A DNA stretch of 64,000 nucleotides, from the NCBI RefSeq assembly GCF_003253485.1, contig NZ_QKTX01000008.1, forward strand, positions 138,902 to 202,901, given 5' to 3'. Of this stretch, positions 18,228-26,624 are shown piece after piece. Each line of letters begins with the position of its first letter. The first letter of the stretch is position 1. Source of the DNA: Algoriphagus aquaeductus. GTDB taxonomy: Bacteria; Bacteroidota; Bacteroidia; Cytophagales; Cyclobacteriaceae. The notes beneath the pieces were generated by a model that saw nothing but the letters and a program-made list of their open reading frames with translations, was not told the origin of the DNA and searched no databases. The position numbers were made by a program, and so were the translations under genes.

Positions 18228-18257
18228 TTTGCAGTAAATTAAAAGTTTATAAATTTG
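18228..18257 (+). promoter_or_regulatory. Bacteroidota-type promoter of the first OmpA gene
   Basis: A -33 TTTG (18228-18231) and -7 TAAATTTG (18250-18257) are separated by 18 bp. Both match the consensus exactly. Transcription would start near 18263, leaving a leader of about 43 nt. A strong promoter fits an abundant outer-membrane protein. Confidence 0.75.
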
Positions 18258-18305
18258 TAATCACATCTATCAATCACTTAAAATTTGAACAAAAAATTTT
18301 TTGTC

Positions 18306-19586
18306 ATGAAAAAATTTATACTCTCAACCCTTATGGCTGGAGCGATGGCAGTAGCTGCTAACGCCCAGGAATTCAACAAATGGTCAATCGAGGCTACCGG
18401 AGGTTTTAACAAGCCAATGGCTCCTTTGACAGGTGGTTATCTTTCACCGACATTAAACATTGGCCATGTTGACTTTGGAGTCAGATACATGTTCAATGAA
18501 AAGTTCGGTTTGAAACTTGACTACGGTTTCGGTTCCTTCAAAGAAGTAGAAGGGGAAAGTCCAAGTTTTAACACAAAATACAATCGCCTGAATCTACAAG
18601 GTGTGGCGAATGTTGGAAGGATAATGAATTTTGAATCTTTCACCAGAAAATTTGGTCTATTAATGCATGGAGGTGCTGGTGTCGGATTGGTTAATCCTGA
18701 AGAAAACCTCTACAATGATTTCGATGACAATGTGTACACATTGATATTCGGGATCACTCCTCAAATTAAATTGAGCGAGAAAATTGCATTGGTCGGTGAT
18801 ATCTCAACCATCTTGAATGGTCGCCAGACAGTTACCTTCGACGGTGCCACAGCAATCAGACCTGACATCAGCAACGGTTTTTATGGAGCTAACGGAACTT
18901 GGTGGACCGGTACTATCGGATTGAATATCTACTTAGGTAAGCAAACTCAGCACGCTGACTGGTACATCGCAGCCGATAAGTATGCTACTAAAGAAGAATT
19001 GGCTACTCAAATCAATGGAATCAAGGACATGCTGAAAGACTCTGACGGAGATGGCGTGCCTGATTACCTTGATAAGGAACCAAATACTCCAGCAGGTGCA
19101 AGAGTTAGCCCTTCAGGTGCAACTTTAGATTCGGATGGTGACGGTACTCCTGATCACTTGGACAAGTGTCCATTCCAGCCAGGTCCTGCTTCATCTAACG
19201 GATGTCCTCCTGCAGAAGTAGAAAGAGAAGAAGTTGATTACTTGAAGAAAGCCATCAATGATGGATACGTAAACGTATACTACGCATTCGACAGTGCAAA
19301 ACCATTGGCCTACTCAGTAAGTGCTGCAAACTACATCTCTAACTTCTTGAAGAGAAATCCAGGTGTGAAAGTTGAAATCAAAGGTTATGCAGACGAACTT
19401 GGTCCTGAAGATTACAACATGAAATTATCTGAAAGAAGAGCTAAAGCAGTTTATGATTTGCTTGTAGCCTCAGGAGTTGATGCTTCTAGACTTTCTTATA
19501 AAGGTTATGGAGAGGATACTTCAGTTGATAAGTCATCTGCTGACGCTAGACAATTGGCTAGAAGAGCAAGCTTCGAAGTGAAATAA
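18306..19586 (+). CDS. OmpA-family outer-membrane protein with thrombospondin type 3 repeats (copy 1)
   Basis: A 426-residue outer-membrane protein. The signal peptide ends at about ANA (residues 18-20). An eight-stranded barrel-like domain (to about 225) is followed by calcium-binding TSP3 repeats DSDGDGVPDYLDKEP and DSDGDGTPDHLDKCP. A C-terminal OmpA peptidoglycan-binding domain (about 310-426) carries FDSAKP, EIKGYADELGPEDYN and LSERRAKAVYDLL. An in-frame TTG 21 bp upstream is less likely than this ATG. The codon choice is very even and GCT/GGT-rich, as expected for a highly expressed gene. It has a strong promoter upstream and a terminator downstream. It is a tandem paralogue of the next gene. 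Confidence 0.93.
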   Translation: MKKFILSTLMAGAMAVAANAQEFNKWSIEATGGFNKPMAPLTGGYLSPTLNIGHVDFGVRYMFNEKFGLKLDYGFGSFKEVEGESPSFNTKYNRLNLQGVANVGRIMNFESFTRKFGLLMHGGAGVGLVNPEENLYNDFDDNVYTLIFGITPQIKLSEKIALVGDISTILNGRQTVTFDGATAIRPDISNGFYGANGTWWTGTIGLNIYLGKQTQHADWYIAADKYATKEELATQINGIKDMLKDSDGDGVPDYLDKEPNTPAGARVSPSGATLDSDGDGTPDHLDKCPFQPGPASSNGCPPAEVEREEVDYLKKAINDGYVNVYYAFDSAKPLAYSVSAANYISNFLKRNPGVKVEIKGYADELGPEDYNMKLSERRAKAVYDLLVASGVDASRLSYKGYGEDTSVDKSSADARQLARRASFEVK

Positions 19587-19612
19587 TATAACATTCACTT
19601 GATAAAATAAGG

Positions 19613-19639
19613 GCCCGTTCAAATTGAACGGGCTTTTTT
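19613..19639 (+). terminator. Intrinsic terminator after OmpA copy 1
   Basis: A 10-bp perfect stem GCCCGTTCAA/TTGAACGGGC followed by six T. It lies 27 bp past the stop codon. The second OmpA gene therefore needs its own promoter. Confidence 0.9.
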
Positions 19640-19662
19640 ATGTCAGATAGATAGGATTTTTT

Positions 19663-19670
19663 TACTTTTG
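19663..19670 (+). promoter_or_regulatory. -7 element of OmpA copy 2
   Basis: TACTTTTG matches TAnnTTTG and lies 35 bp before the ATG. No good -33 box is seen at the usual distance, where the DNA is partly occupied by the preceding terminator. Confidence 0.45.
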
Positions 19671-19704
19671 GTACGCAAATCATCCCAAATATCACCCCCC
19701 AAAA

Positions 19705-20994
19705 ATGAAAAACTACTTATTTCTAATTCTCACAATCGGGATTGTTATTCCTGGCATAGCCCAAAAGGATTTTAATCAATGGTCATTTGAGGTCAATGGA
19801 GGGTTTAACAAGGCTATGGGTCCCCTTACACCTGGATACCTTTCACCGACATTAAATATCGGTCACGTTGATTTTGGCGCCAGATATATGTTCAATGAAT
19901 ATTTTGGAGTTAAAGGAGACCTAGGAACTGGAACGTTTCGAGAGGTAAAAGGAGAAAGTCCAGAATTTAAAACCAATTATTTAAGAGCTAACCTCCAAAT
20001 GGTAATGAACTATGGTAGAATGATGAAATTTGAAAATTTCTCAAATAAACTAGGACTTCTTGGCCATTTTGGTGGTGGGGCTGGCCTATTGAATTTTAAA
20101 AATTCAGTTTTCAATCAAGAACCTGATTACGTTTACAACATTATTGCAGGTGTAACTCCTCAATTGAAGTTATCTGAAAAAGTGGCTTTAGTGGGAGATA
20201 TTTCTTACATACACAATGGCCGCCAGACCTATACATTTGATGGGAATAATTACAACGCTCCATTTCAGCCAAATCCACCAGCAAACCCTTTTGTCCATGC
20301 AGTTGGAGGGTGGTGGACAGGTACTATTGGCCTTAACTTTTACTTAGGGAAGTCCGAACAGCACGCCGACTGGTATATCTCCTCAGACAAGTATGCTACA
20401 AAACTCGAATTAGAAGAAGCTATCAGCGGAATCAAGGATATGTTGAAAGACTCTGACGGTGATGGCGTACCTGATTATTTAGACAAAGAACCCAACACGC
20501 AAATTGGTGCCAGGGTTGGGTCGGATGGAGCCACGCTAGACTCCGATCAAGACGGAACGCCGGACCATTTAGATAAATGTCCATTTGTACCCGGTCCCGC
20601 TTCCACAAATGGATGTTCGCTTGAAGAAATTAAAGATGAGATTGATTATTTCAAAAAAGCTATCAATGAGGGCTATGTTAATGTTTATTTTGCTTTCGAT
20701 AGTGATAAACCTCAGACTTACTCCATTACCGCTGTAAACTACATTTCAAATTTCCTAAAAAGAAATCCTGGAACTTCTATTGAAGTAAAAGGGTATGCGG
20801 ATGAATTGGGACCAGAGGATTACAACATTAAACTTTCAGAACGTAGGGCAAAGTCCGTTTATGATTTACTCATTTCATCTGGATTAGAAGCTTCTAGGCT
20901 TTCTTACAAAGGGTACGGGGAGGACACATCCGTGGATAAATCCTCTCAAGATGCCCGGCAAATGGCAAGAAAAACAACCTTTGAAATCAAATAA
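19705..20994 (+). CDS. OmpA-family outer-membrane protein with thrombospondin type 3 repeats (copy 2)
   Basis: A 429-residue paralogue of the preceding gene with the same architecture. The signal peptide ends at about GIA (residues 17-19). The barrel domain begins KDFNQWSFEVNGGFNKAMG. TSP3 repeats DSDGDGVPDYLDKEP and DSDQDGTPDHLDKCP are followed by the C-terminal OmpA domain (FDSDKP, EVKGYADELGPEDYN). The peptidoglycan-binding half is almost the same as in copy 1, whereas the predicted surface loops of the barrel differ (for example NYNAPFQPNPPANP). Codon use is less biased than in copy 1, so it is probably expressed at a lower level. It has its own -7 box and terminator. Confidence 0.92.
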   Translation: MKNYLFLILTIGIVIPGIAQKDFNQWSFEVNGGFNKAMGPLTPGYLSPTLNIGHVDFGARYMFNEYFGVKGDLGTGTFREVKGESPEFKTNYLRANLQMVMNYGRMMKFENFSNKLGLLGHFGGGAGLLNFKNSVFNQEPDYVYNIIAGVTPQLKLSEKVALVGDISYIHNGRQTYTFDGNNYNAPFQPNPPANPFVHAVGGWWTGTIGLNFYLGKSEQHADWYISSDKYATKLELEEAISGIKDMLKDSDGDGVPDYLDKEPNTQIGARVGSDGATLDSDQDGTPDHLDKCPFVPGPASTNGCSLEEIKDEIDYFKKAINEGYVNVYFAFDSDKPQTYSITAVNYISNFLKRNPGTSIEVKGYADELGPEDYNIKLSERRAKSVYDLLISSGLEASRLSYKGYGEDTSVDKSSQDARQMARKTTFEIK

Positions 20995-21003
20995 GACCTC
21001 TTC

Positions 21004-21032
21004 AAAACCCGGTTAATCACCGGGTTTTATTT
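21004..21032 (+). terminator. Intrinsic terminator after OmpA copy 2
   Basis: A 9-bp stem AAAACCCGG/CCGGGTTTT with a 7-base loop and a T-rich tail, 9 bp past the stop codon. Confidence 0.85.
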
Positions 21033-21044
21033 TAATTTCACCCT

Positions 21045-21686
21045 ATGTTTATTCTTTCTAACCAAAATTCCATAGCCAACCAGTTTCTGGCAGAGCTCCG
21101 TAATCTCAATACGCAAAAGGATAGAATGAGATTTAGGAAAAATCTTGAACGCTTAGGAGAAATTCTGGCCTATGAGATTTCAAAATCTATGGAATATAAA
21201 AGTCATGAAGTAGAAACACCTCTTGCCAAAATGACGGTAGAAATTCCAAAAAGACAACCTGTCATTGTAGCTGTGCTGAGAGCTTCACTACCTTTTTACC
21301 AAGGATTTCTTAATTTTTTTGACCAAGCTGAAAGTGGATTTATCGGAGCGTTTAGAGAAGAAAAATCAGATTCAATTACCATTAATCTGGGATACCATGC
21401 AAGCCCGGATTTAACCGGAAAAGAATTGATCCTTGCTGACCCCATGTTGGCCACAGGGAAATCTTTCATCAAATCCATCGAAACTCTCCTGACACATGGC
21501 AAACCCAGCATAATTCATGTTGCGGCAGCCTTTGCTGCTCCTGAGGGAGTAGAATACCTCAAATCACAATTAAATATTCCATACAAAATTTGGCTGGGAG
21601 CATTGGATCAAAAACTAAATCAACATTCCTACATCGTACCTGGACTTGGGGATGCCGGAGATTTGGCATTTGGAGAAAAGATTTGA
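21045..21686 (+). CDS. upp: Uracil phosphoribosyltransferase
   Basis: Makes UMP from uracil and PRPP in pyrimidine salvage. The protein has 213 residues. The PRPP loop is LILADPMLATGKS, and the uracil-binding C-terminal motif VPGLGDAGDLAFG is intact. The N-terminal RRxN-type region is RMRFRKNLERLGEILAYE. The next gene starts one base after the stop codon, so they are translationally linked. The product UMP can be phosphorylated further and joins the same pool as dihydroorotase-derived UMP (35139). Confidence 0.95.
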   Translation: MFILSNQNSIANQFLAELRNLNTQKDRMRFRKNLERLGEILAYEISKSMEYKSHEVETPLAKMTVEIPKRQPVIVAVLRASLPFYQGFLNFFDQAESGFIGAFREEKSDSITINLGYHASPDLTGKELILADPMLATGKSFIKSIETLLTHGKPSIIHVAAAFAAPEGVEYLKSQLNIPYKIWLGALDQKLNQHSYIVPGLGDAGDLAFGEKI

Positions 21687-21687
21687 T

Positions 21688-22629
21688 ATGACACCTTACT
21701 ATCTTTTGCTTTTAGGACTTTTCATCCTACTTCTTGGCGGAAAACTATTAGTCGACGGAGCATCTTCCATCGCTCTCAAACTCGGCATGAGCACGGGACT
21801 CATTGGTTTAACAGTGGTCGCTTTTGGGACATCTGCACCTGAATTGTTGGTCAGCTTAAACGCCGCATTGAAAGGCAACAGCGACATTTCGATCGGAAAT
21901 GTAGTGGGTTCAAACATCGCAAATATTGGCCTGGTGCTTGGATTGAGCGGGATTTTTTACCCCATTTTGATTCGAAAAGAAAACATTCGGTTCGATTATT
22001 CAGTGATGATTCTTGTCTCAATTGTTTTCTATTTACTAAGCCTCGACAATAAAATCTCCCTTTGGGATGGAATCATTCTTTTTGGAGGATTCATCCTATT
22101 CAATGGATACCTATTCCGAAATTTAGGCGTAGGATTAACAGGAGAAACCAGATTAGTTGAAGAAGAAATCGAGCAGGTTAAAAACTATGGATGGCTGATT
22201 TCCCTTGCCTTGTTTTTTGGAGGAGTAATTGGTCTTTATTTCGGATCCGAGCTTTTGGTCGAAAATGCAGTTTTAATTTCCAAAGAGTTTGGTGTTTCCG
22301 AACGAGTCATTGGAATAACCATCATCGCCATAGGCACAAGTCTTCCGGAGTTGATTACATCCATCATTGCAGCCCTTTCGAAAAGGACAGATTTGGCCCT
22401 TGGAAATATCATTGGAAGTAATATCATGAATATCCTTTCAATTATTGGAATCACGGCCATAGTAAGGCCAATTGGCGTTTCCGAAGCATTTATTCAATCA
22501 GATTATTTATGGATGCTGGGAATTTCAATTTTGTTGTTCCCATTGATGCGGAGTAAAATGAGAATTTCAAAGGTTGAAGGGTCTATTCTATTACTGGCTT
22601 ATCTCTCTTATTTATATTTTCTTTTATGA
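21688..22629 (+). CDS. Calcium/sodium antiporter (CaCA family, YrbG-like)
   Basis: A 313-residue inner-membrane cation exchanger of the CaCA superfamily with about ten transmembrane helices in two inverted halves. Alpha-1 repeat: AFGTSAPELLVS and GNVVGSNIAN. Alpha-2 repeat: AIGTSLPELITS and GNIIGSNIMN. The acidic residues in the GTS-PEL motifs coordinate the cation. The ATG at 21688, one base past the upp stop, gives the standard N-terminus; an upstream in-frame start would add 14 residues inside upp. The next gene overlaps by 4 bp. The ion specificity (Ca2+ against Na+) is from family knowledge. Confidence 0.9.
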   Translation: MTPYYLLLLGLFILLLGGKLLVDGASSIALKLGMSTGLIGLTVVAFGTSAPELLVSLNAALKGNSDISIGNVVGSNIANIGLVLGLSGIFYPILIRKENIRFDYSVMILVSIVFYLLSLDNKISLWDGIILFGGFILFNGYLFRNLGVGLTGETRLVEEEIEQVKNYGWLISLALFFGGVIGLYFGSELLVENAVLISKEFGVSERVIGITIIAIGTSLPELITSIIAALSKRTDLALGNIIGSNIMNILSIIGITAIVRPIGVSEAFIQSDYLWMLGISILLFPLMRSKMRISKVEGSILLLAYLSYLYFLL

Positions 22630-23084
22630 ATGATTCCTTGTACACATTTTTCGGAATCTATTTCCTTTCGCTATTCAAATTTATTGCGGGTCCGGTATTA
22701 GGTTCTGCCGCTGGATACCAACCTTGGCAAATGATGGGAGTAACCATTTTGAGCATGATGTCAAGTGTAACCATTTTCACATTTCTGGGTGATCGCTTAA
22801 AAAAAATTTACCAATCTAAAATTGGCAGTAAGAAAAAACTCTTCACTAGAAGAAACCGAAACATTGTTAGCGTATGGAGTAAGTATGGCGAATTAGGCAT
22901 TGCATTTCTGACACCTATTTTGCTTACTCCGATAGGAGGAACACTCATTTTGGTTTCGTTTGGCACTCAAAAAAGAAGGATTTTCACCTATATGTTCCTG
23001 AGTGCTGTGATATGGGCGGCATTTTTCAGCTATTCCATAGACTGGATTTTGTCTATCCCGGCAATCAAGAATTTACTCGGTTAA
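22626..23084 (+). CDS. Small multi-pass membrane protein of unknown function
   Basis: A 152-residue protein with about four hydrophobic segments (roughly 5-22, 34-52, 88-110 and 122-142), with a basic cytoplasmic loop KKIYQSKIGSKKKLFTRRNR between the second and third. The motif KYGELGIAFLTPILLTPIGG resembles DedA/SNARE-associated and small multidrug-export-type membrane proteins, but I cannot assign a family. Its ATG overlaps the antiporter stop (ATGA), so it is translationally coupled to it. Its last 12 bp overlap the end of the convergent serine dehydratase gene. Confidence 0.72.
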   Translation: MNDSLYTFFGIYFLSLFKFIAGPVLGSAAGYQPWQMMGVTILSMMSSVTIFTFLGDRLKKIYQSKIGSKKKLFTRRNRNIVSVWSKYGELGIAFLTPILLTPIGGTLILVSFGTQKRRIFTYMFLSAVIWAAFFSYSIDWILSIPAIKNLLG

Positions 23085-23981
23085 ATTTTCATCAGGCAAA
23101 ATTTCAATATCCTGAATCAAAACCCTTTTTGAAATTTCCTGACCAGTCAGTGTGGCAGCTAAGCCGCCCATTGCAGTCTCTTTATACCTGCTTTCCATAG
23201 AAGCTCCTATTTCACCCATTGCCTCTACACATTCGTCCACCGGGATTACAGCGTTTACACTGGATAATGCAATCTGCGCCGAACTGAAAGAGATCGCTGC
23301 TGCACTGGCATTCCTCACTACACAAGGGACTTCTACCAATCCTGCCACTGGATCACAGACCAATCCCAGCATGCATTGAATTGTAATTGCTACAGCATTA
23401 AACAACTGATCCACATCACCTCCCAAACAATACACAATAGCACCTGCAGCCATAGCCGCAGCAGAACCCGTTTCAGCTTGACATCCACCCACAGCACCTG
23501 CCAAACTTGCTTTTTCTTCAATAATCAAGGCGATGCCAGCTCCAATGAGCAGCCCTTCTAATATCTTCTGGTCCTCCAACTGATGGATTTCCTGGAGTGT
23601 CACCATAGTTCCGGGAAGAATCCCGGAAGCGCCTGCAGTGGGCGCAGCCACTACTCTGCCCATACAGGAATTCACCTCTTTTGCCGCTAAAGCACGCGCA
23701 ATGAGTGTTTGAAACTCAGAGGACAGGACAGTCAATGGATTATTGAATACTTTTTTAGCACCATTGTTAATCATCCCTGACCGAGAGGTCATATCTTCTT
23801 TGAGCCCTGTTTTTACAGCTTCCTTCATGACTTGGTAGGCTTGTCCGAGTCCTTCCCAAATCTTTTCCGGGGAGGAATTCTTCTGCTCTACCTCATATTC
23901 AATTACCGATTGGACTAGAGACACTTTATTCTCTTCACAATACTTTTTCCATCCTCTGAAACTTTCAAAAAGATAACACAT
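23073..23981 (-). CDS. sdaAA: L-serine dehydratase, iron-sulfur dependent, alpha subunit
   Basis: Converts L-serine to pyruvate and ammonia using an oxygen-sensitive [4Fe-4S] cluster. The 302 residues correspond to the alpha subunit only. Motifs are APTAGASGILPGT, GGCQAETGSAAAMAAGA and CDPVAGLVEVPC; cysteines in the last two regions and near the C-terminus are cluster candidates. No beta-subunit gene is adjacent, although two-subunit forms normally have one. It must be elsewhere or the enzyme works alone. The 3' end overlaps the convergent small membrane protein gene by 12 bp. The gcvP gene at 26625 belongs to the same serine/glycine metabolism. Confidence 0.88.
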   Translation of the reverse strand: MCYLFESFRGWKKYCEENKVSLVQSVIEYEVEQKNSSPEKIWEGLGQAYQVMKEAVKTGLKEDMTSRSGMINNGAKKVFNNPLTVLSSEFQTLIARALAAKEVNSCMGRVVAAPTAGASGILPGTMVTLQEIHQLEDQKILEGLLIGAGIALIIEEKASLAGAVGGCQAETGSAAAMAAGAIVYCLGGDVDQLFNAVAITIQCMLGLVCDPVAGLVEVPCVVRNASAAAISFSSAQIALSSVNAVIPVDECVEAMGEIGASMESRYKETAMGGLAATLTGQEISKRVLIQDIEILPDENLTE

Positions 23982-24037
23982 GTCTATTTGGGTTTATAAG
24001 TCAAGATTACCGGGTTCCTCATCAAGGAAACCACAAG

Positions 24038-24442
24038 TCAAAAATTAAAATTCACAGTCTGCTTTATTTCAGGGTCCAAGCTCAAAGCTACAGGGCAAGT
24101 TTTAGCGGCATTTTTAAGCTTTTGCCGAAGGATATTATCCCCACCGGGTTGATCCCACTTAAAATCAACAATGATTTCTTGAATTTTTCTGGGATTGGAC
24201 TGCATTACTTTGGTCATCTCCCAAGAAAGGCCCTCCAGCGAAATTCCTTCTCGCTCAGCAACGATACCCATTATAGTCACCATGCATGCCCCAAGAGCAG
24301 CACATACCAAATCCGTAGGAGAAAAAGCCTCACCTTTACCGTTGTTATCTACGGGAGCATCGGTGATGAGCGTATTTCCAGATTGCAAATGAGTGGCTTG
24401 GGTTCTTAAATTCCCTAAATACGTACTTTTTATAGTGGGCAT
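24038..24442 (-). CDS. OsmC/Ohr-family peroxiredoxin-like protein
   Basis: A 134-residue cytoplasmic protein. The two reactive cysteines of the OsmC/Ohr fold are present in AALGACMVTIMG and AAKTCPVALS. The first helix motif SPTDLVCAALGAC matches the YhfA/OsmC branch. Members reduce organic hydroperoxides with dithiol donors, often lipoylated proteins. The lipA gene lies close by at 25299, though on the other strand. It is divergent from the gene at 24514. TAATTTTG on the minus strand (24482-24489) is a plausible -7 box. Confidence 0.88.
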   Translation of the reverse strand: MPTIKSTYLGNLRTQATHLQSGNTLITDAPVDNNGKGEAFSPTDLVCAALGACMVTIMGIVAEREGISLEGLSWEMTKVMQSNPRKIQEIIVDFKWDQPGGDNILRQKLKNAAKTCPVALSLDPEIKQTVNFNF

Positions 24443-24513
24443 AAACTCTTACTTTTAAAATTCAGTTAAATACTTTGTAACCAAAATTAGGGCAATAATT
24501 TCGACCATTTCGA

Positions 24514-25242
24514 ATGATCAAGCTGAAATTCCTCCTCCCATTGATTTTATTTTTTATTTCGTTCCAGGGATTTTCCCAAAGAGATGACGTGGGCAATTAT
24601 GAATACGACAAAGAGTTCATGTTTGGATTGAATAAAAACACCAATGGAGGTCTTATTGGCGGTTTAGTATTCAAAAATGGCACTCGAATAGACGATTTTC
24701 AATTTTCATTTTGGGGCTTGGAACTTTCAAATGTGAAAAACCCAAAAGAAACAAGGTACAATACTGTATTAGGAAACAGCTACGTTTTTGGAAAGTCAAA
24801 CTATCTCTATGCCATCCGTCCCCACTATGGAAGGGAAATAATTTTATTCAAAAAAGCACCGAACCAAGGTGTCCAAGTTTCTGCATTGGCGGCGGTAGGT
24901 CCGTCTTTTGGATTAATCGCCCCCTACTACATAGAATACGCGGTCAATAGAGTCGAAACGGTTGTAGAACAATATAATCCTGATGTTCATCAAAGCCGAT
25001 TCAATATTTTGGGTACCGGCAGACTTTTTCAGGGTATTGGACAATCTGAGCTGGCAATTGGAGCCATGGTCAAAGCTGCCATTAATTTTGAATTTGGGGT
25101 TTTTAAAAGCAGTGCGACCGGACTGGAACTTGGATATATGCTGGAGGGTTATAACAAAGAAATTCCGTTAATCCCAACCACCGAAAATAACCAACTCTTT
25201 CAATCAGCCTATTTCACCTTTTTCTATGGGTTCAGAAAATAA
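24514..25242 (+). CDS. Secreted beta-barrel-like protein of unknown function
   Basis: A 242-residue protein with a signal peptide (hydrophobic core LLPLILFFISFQGF, cleavage near FSQ at about residue 22). The mature part has alternating hydrophobic and aromatic strands such as FQFSFWGLELSNV, NYLYAIRPHYGREIIL, FGVFKSSATGLELGYML and a C-terminal AYFTFFYGFRK. The terminal aromatic strand ending in FRK resembles an outer-membrane barrel. No named family is recognised. It precedes lipA by 56 bp, but lipA has its own promoter. Confidence 0.68.
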   Translation: MIKLKFLLPLILFFISFQGFSQRDDVGNYEYDKEFMFGLNKNTNGGLIGGLVFKNGTRIDDFQFSFWGLELSNVKNPKETRYNTVLGNSYVFGKSNYLYAIRPHYGREIILFKKAPNQGVQVSALAAVGPSFGLIAPYYIEYAVNRVETVVEQYNPDVHQSRFNILGTGRLFQGIGQSELAIGAMVKAAINFEFGVFKSSATGLELGYMLEGYNKEIPLIPTTENNQLFQSAYFTFFYGFRK

Positions 25243-25248
25243 AACCGG

Positions 25249-25281
25249 TTTGGGTTTTTGAATAGGCCGGAGTTACCTTTG
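25249..25281 (+). promoter_or_regulatory. Bacteroidota-type promoter of lipA
   Basis: TTTG (25249-25252) and TACCTTTG (25274-25281) are separated by 21 bp. Both boxes match consensus. The lipA ATG follows 18 bp after the -7 box, so the leader would be about 12 nt. Confidence 0.7.
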
Positions 25282-25298
25282 TATCAAATCTCAAGACG

Positions 25299-26177
25299 AT
25301 GATCGAATTACCCGTAATTTCCGAGGAAGCTACCAAACGCAAAAAGCCTGATTGGCTTCGTGTGAAGCTTCCTGTAGGAAAGGAATATGCCAAAGTCAGA
25401 AAACTAGTCGACGAACATAAGCTCCATACCATCTGCGAAAGTGGAAATTGCCCAAATATGGGCGAATGTTGGGGTGCCGGAACAGCCACTTTTATGATTT
25501 TGGGAAATGTCTGTACCCGTTCTTGTTCCTTCTGCGCAGTGGCGACTGGCAGGCCCATTGAATACGATACTGAGGAGCCAAAACGTGTTGCTGAGGCCAT
25601 CAAATTGATGGGAGTAAAGCACGCTGTGATCACTTCCGTCAACCGAGACGAACTGAAAGACCGCGGAGCGGAGATTTGGTATCAAACTGTAGTTCTTACT
25701 AAAGAAATGTCTCCATCCACTACCATTGAAACCTTGATTCCTGACGTAAAAGGAAACTGGGATGCCCTCTATAGAATGATTGAAGGAGGACAGGAAGTAG
25801 TTTCACACAATATGGAAACTGTTGGTAGACTTTACCGAATGGTAAGACCTCAGGCCAAGTATGAGCGATCTTTGGAACAAATCAAATTGACCAAAGAATT
25901 CGGCAAACGCACCAAAACCGGTATCATGCTAGGCCTTGGCGAATCCAAAGACGAAGTCTACAAAGCCATGGATGATTTGGCAGCAAACGGCTGTGATATC
26001 CTCACGTTGGGTCAGTACCTTCAACCAACTAAAATGCACATCGAAGTGGCAGAATTTATCCATCCGGATCTTTTCGCCCACTACAAAGAAGAAGGACTGA
26101 AAAGAGGACTGAAATATGTCGAATCAGGACCTTTGGTGAGGTCATCTTACCATGCCGAGCGACATGTTCATGTCTAA
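25299..26177 (+). CDS. lipA: Lipoyl synthase
   Basis: A radical-SAM enzyme that inserts two sulfurs into octanoyl groups on lipoyl domains (pyruvate and 2-oxoglutarate dehydrogenases, GcvH). The protein has 292 residues. The auxiliary cluster motif is CxxxxCxxxxxC (Cys46, 51, 57 in [12 protein letters not shown]), and the SAM cluster is CTRSCSFC (Cys72, 76, 79). The C-terminal serine ligand lies in VRSSYHAE. The glycine decarboxylase encoded next door (gcvP) depends on lipoylated GcvH, which gives a functional link. No lipB is adjacent. A terminator follows. Confidence 0.97.
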   Translation: MIELPVISEEATKRKKPDWLRVKLPVGKEYAKVRKLVDEHKLHTICESGNCPNMGECWGAGTATFMILGNVCTRSCSFCAVATGRPIEYDTEEPKRVAEAIKLMGVKHAVITSVNRDELKDRGAEIWYQTVVLTKEMSPSTTIETLIPDVKGNWDALYRMIEGGQEVVSHNMETVGRLYRMVRPQAKYERSLEQIKLTKEFGKRTKTGIMLGLGESKDEVYKAMDDLAANGCDILTLGQYLQPTKMHIEVAEFIHPDLFAHYKEEGLKRGLKYVESGPLVRSSYHAERHVHV

Positions 26178-26194
26178 AAATCATTTAAAATCTG

Positions 26195-26224
26195 AAAGCA
26201 CGTTTGGTAACGTGCTTTTTTTTT
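26195..26224 (+). terminator. Intrinsic terminator after lipA
   Basis: A 10-bp stem AAAGCACGTT/AACGTGCTTT with a 4-base loop and a run of T. It starts 18 bp past the lipA stop. Confidence 0.92.
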
Positions 26225-26262
26225 GCCTAATTTTTAAAGACTAAACTTTAACTTCTCTTTTT

Positions 26263-26574
26263 ATGCAAGTAATCAAAAAAATCGATGTCGGATCGGCCGC
26301 TAAGGTTTATGGGCTGACGCTAGGAATTTTAGGAATTGTAATCGGCCTCATCTACGCACTGATATTCAGCTCCATTAGCTCTTTGGTAGGTGAAGAAATT
26401 CCCATGGCAGGGGCCGGTTTTGGAGTTGCCATGTTAATATTTATCCCAATTCTTTATGGAATCATAGGCGTCTTTTTTGGAGCTATTGGAGCTCTGGTGT
26501 ATAATTTTGTCGGTAACAAATTCGGAGGACTAGAGGTGGAAATCGTAGATCTTAATCCTATACCACAAGGCTAA
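26263..26574 (+). CDS. Small membrane protein with two hydrophobic segments
   Basis: A 103-residue protein. It starts MQVIKKIDVGSAAKVYG, followed by a hydrophobic helix (about 18-38), a loop with GEEIPMAGAG, a second long hydrophobic stretch (about 53-85), and a short acidic tail FGGLEVEIVDLNP. The pattern (VIKKIDxxSxAK and a C-terminal FGGLEVE) recurs in DUF3566-like small membrane proteins as I remember them. Function is unknown. It stands alone between two terminators, so it is probably monocistronic. Confidence 0.7.
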   Translation: MQVIKKIDVGSAAKVYGLTLGILGIVIGLIYALIFSSISSLVGEEIPMAGAGFGVAMLIFIPILYGIIGVFFGAIGALVYNFVGNKFGGLEVEIVDLNPIPQG

Positions 26575-26577
26575 AAA

Positions 26578-26610
26578 AAAGAGGCTGTCGATTAACAGCC
26601 TCTTTCATTT
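26578..26610. terminator. Bidirectional terminator between the small membrane gene and gcvP
   Basis: An 11-bp perfect stem AAAGAGGCTGT/ACAGCCTCTTT with a 6-base loop. A-run before it and T-run after it allow it to work for both convergent genes. Confidence 0.85.
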
Positions 26611-26624
26611 TTATGTTGCGTTTA

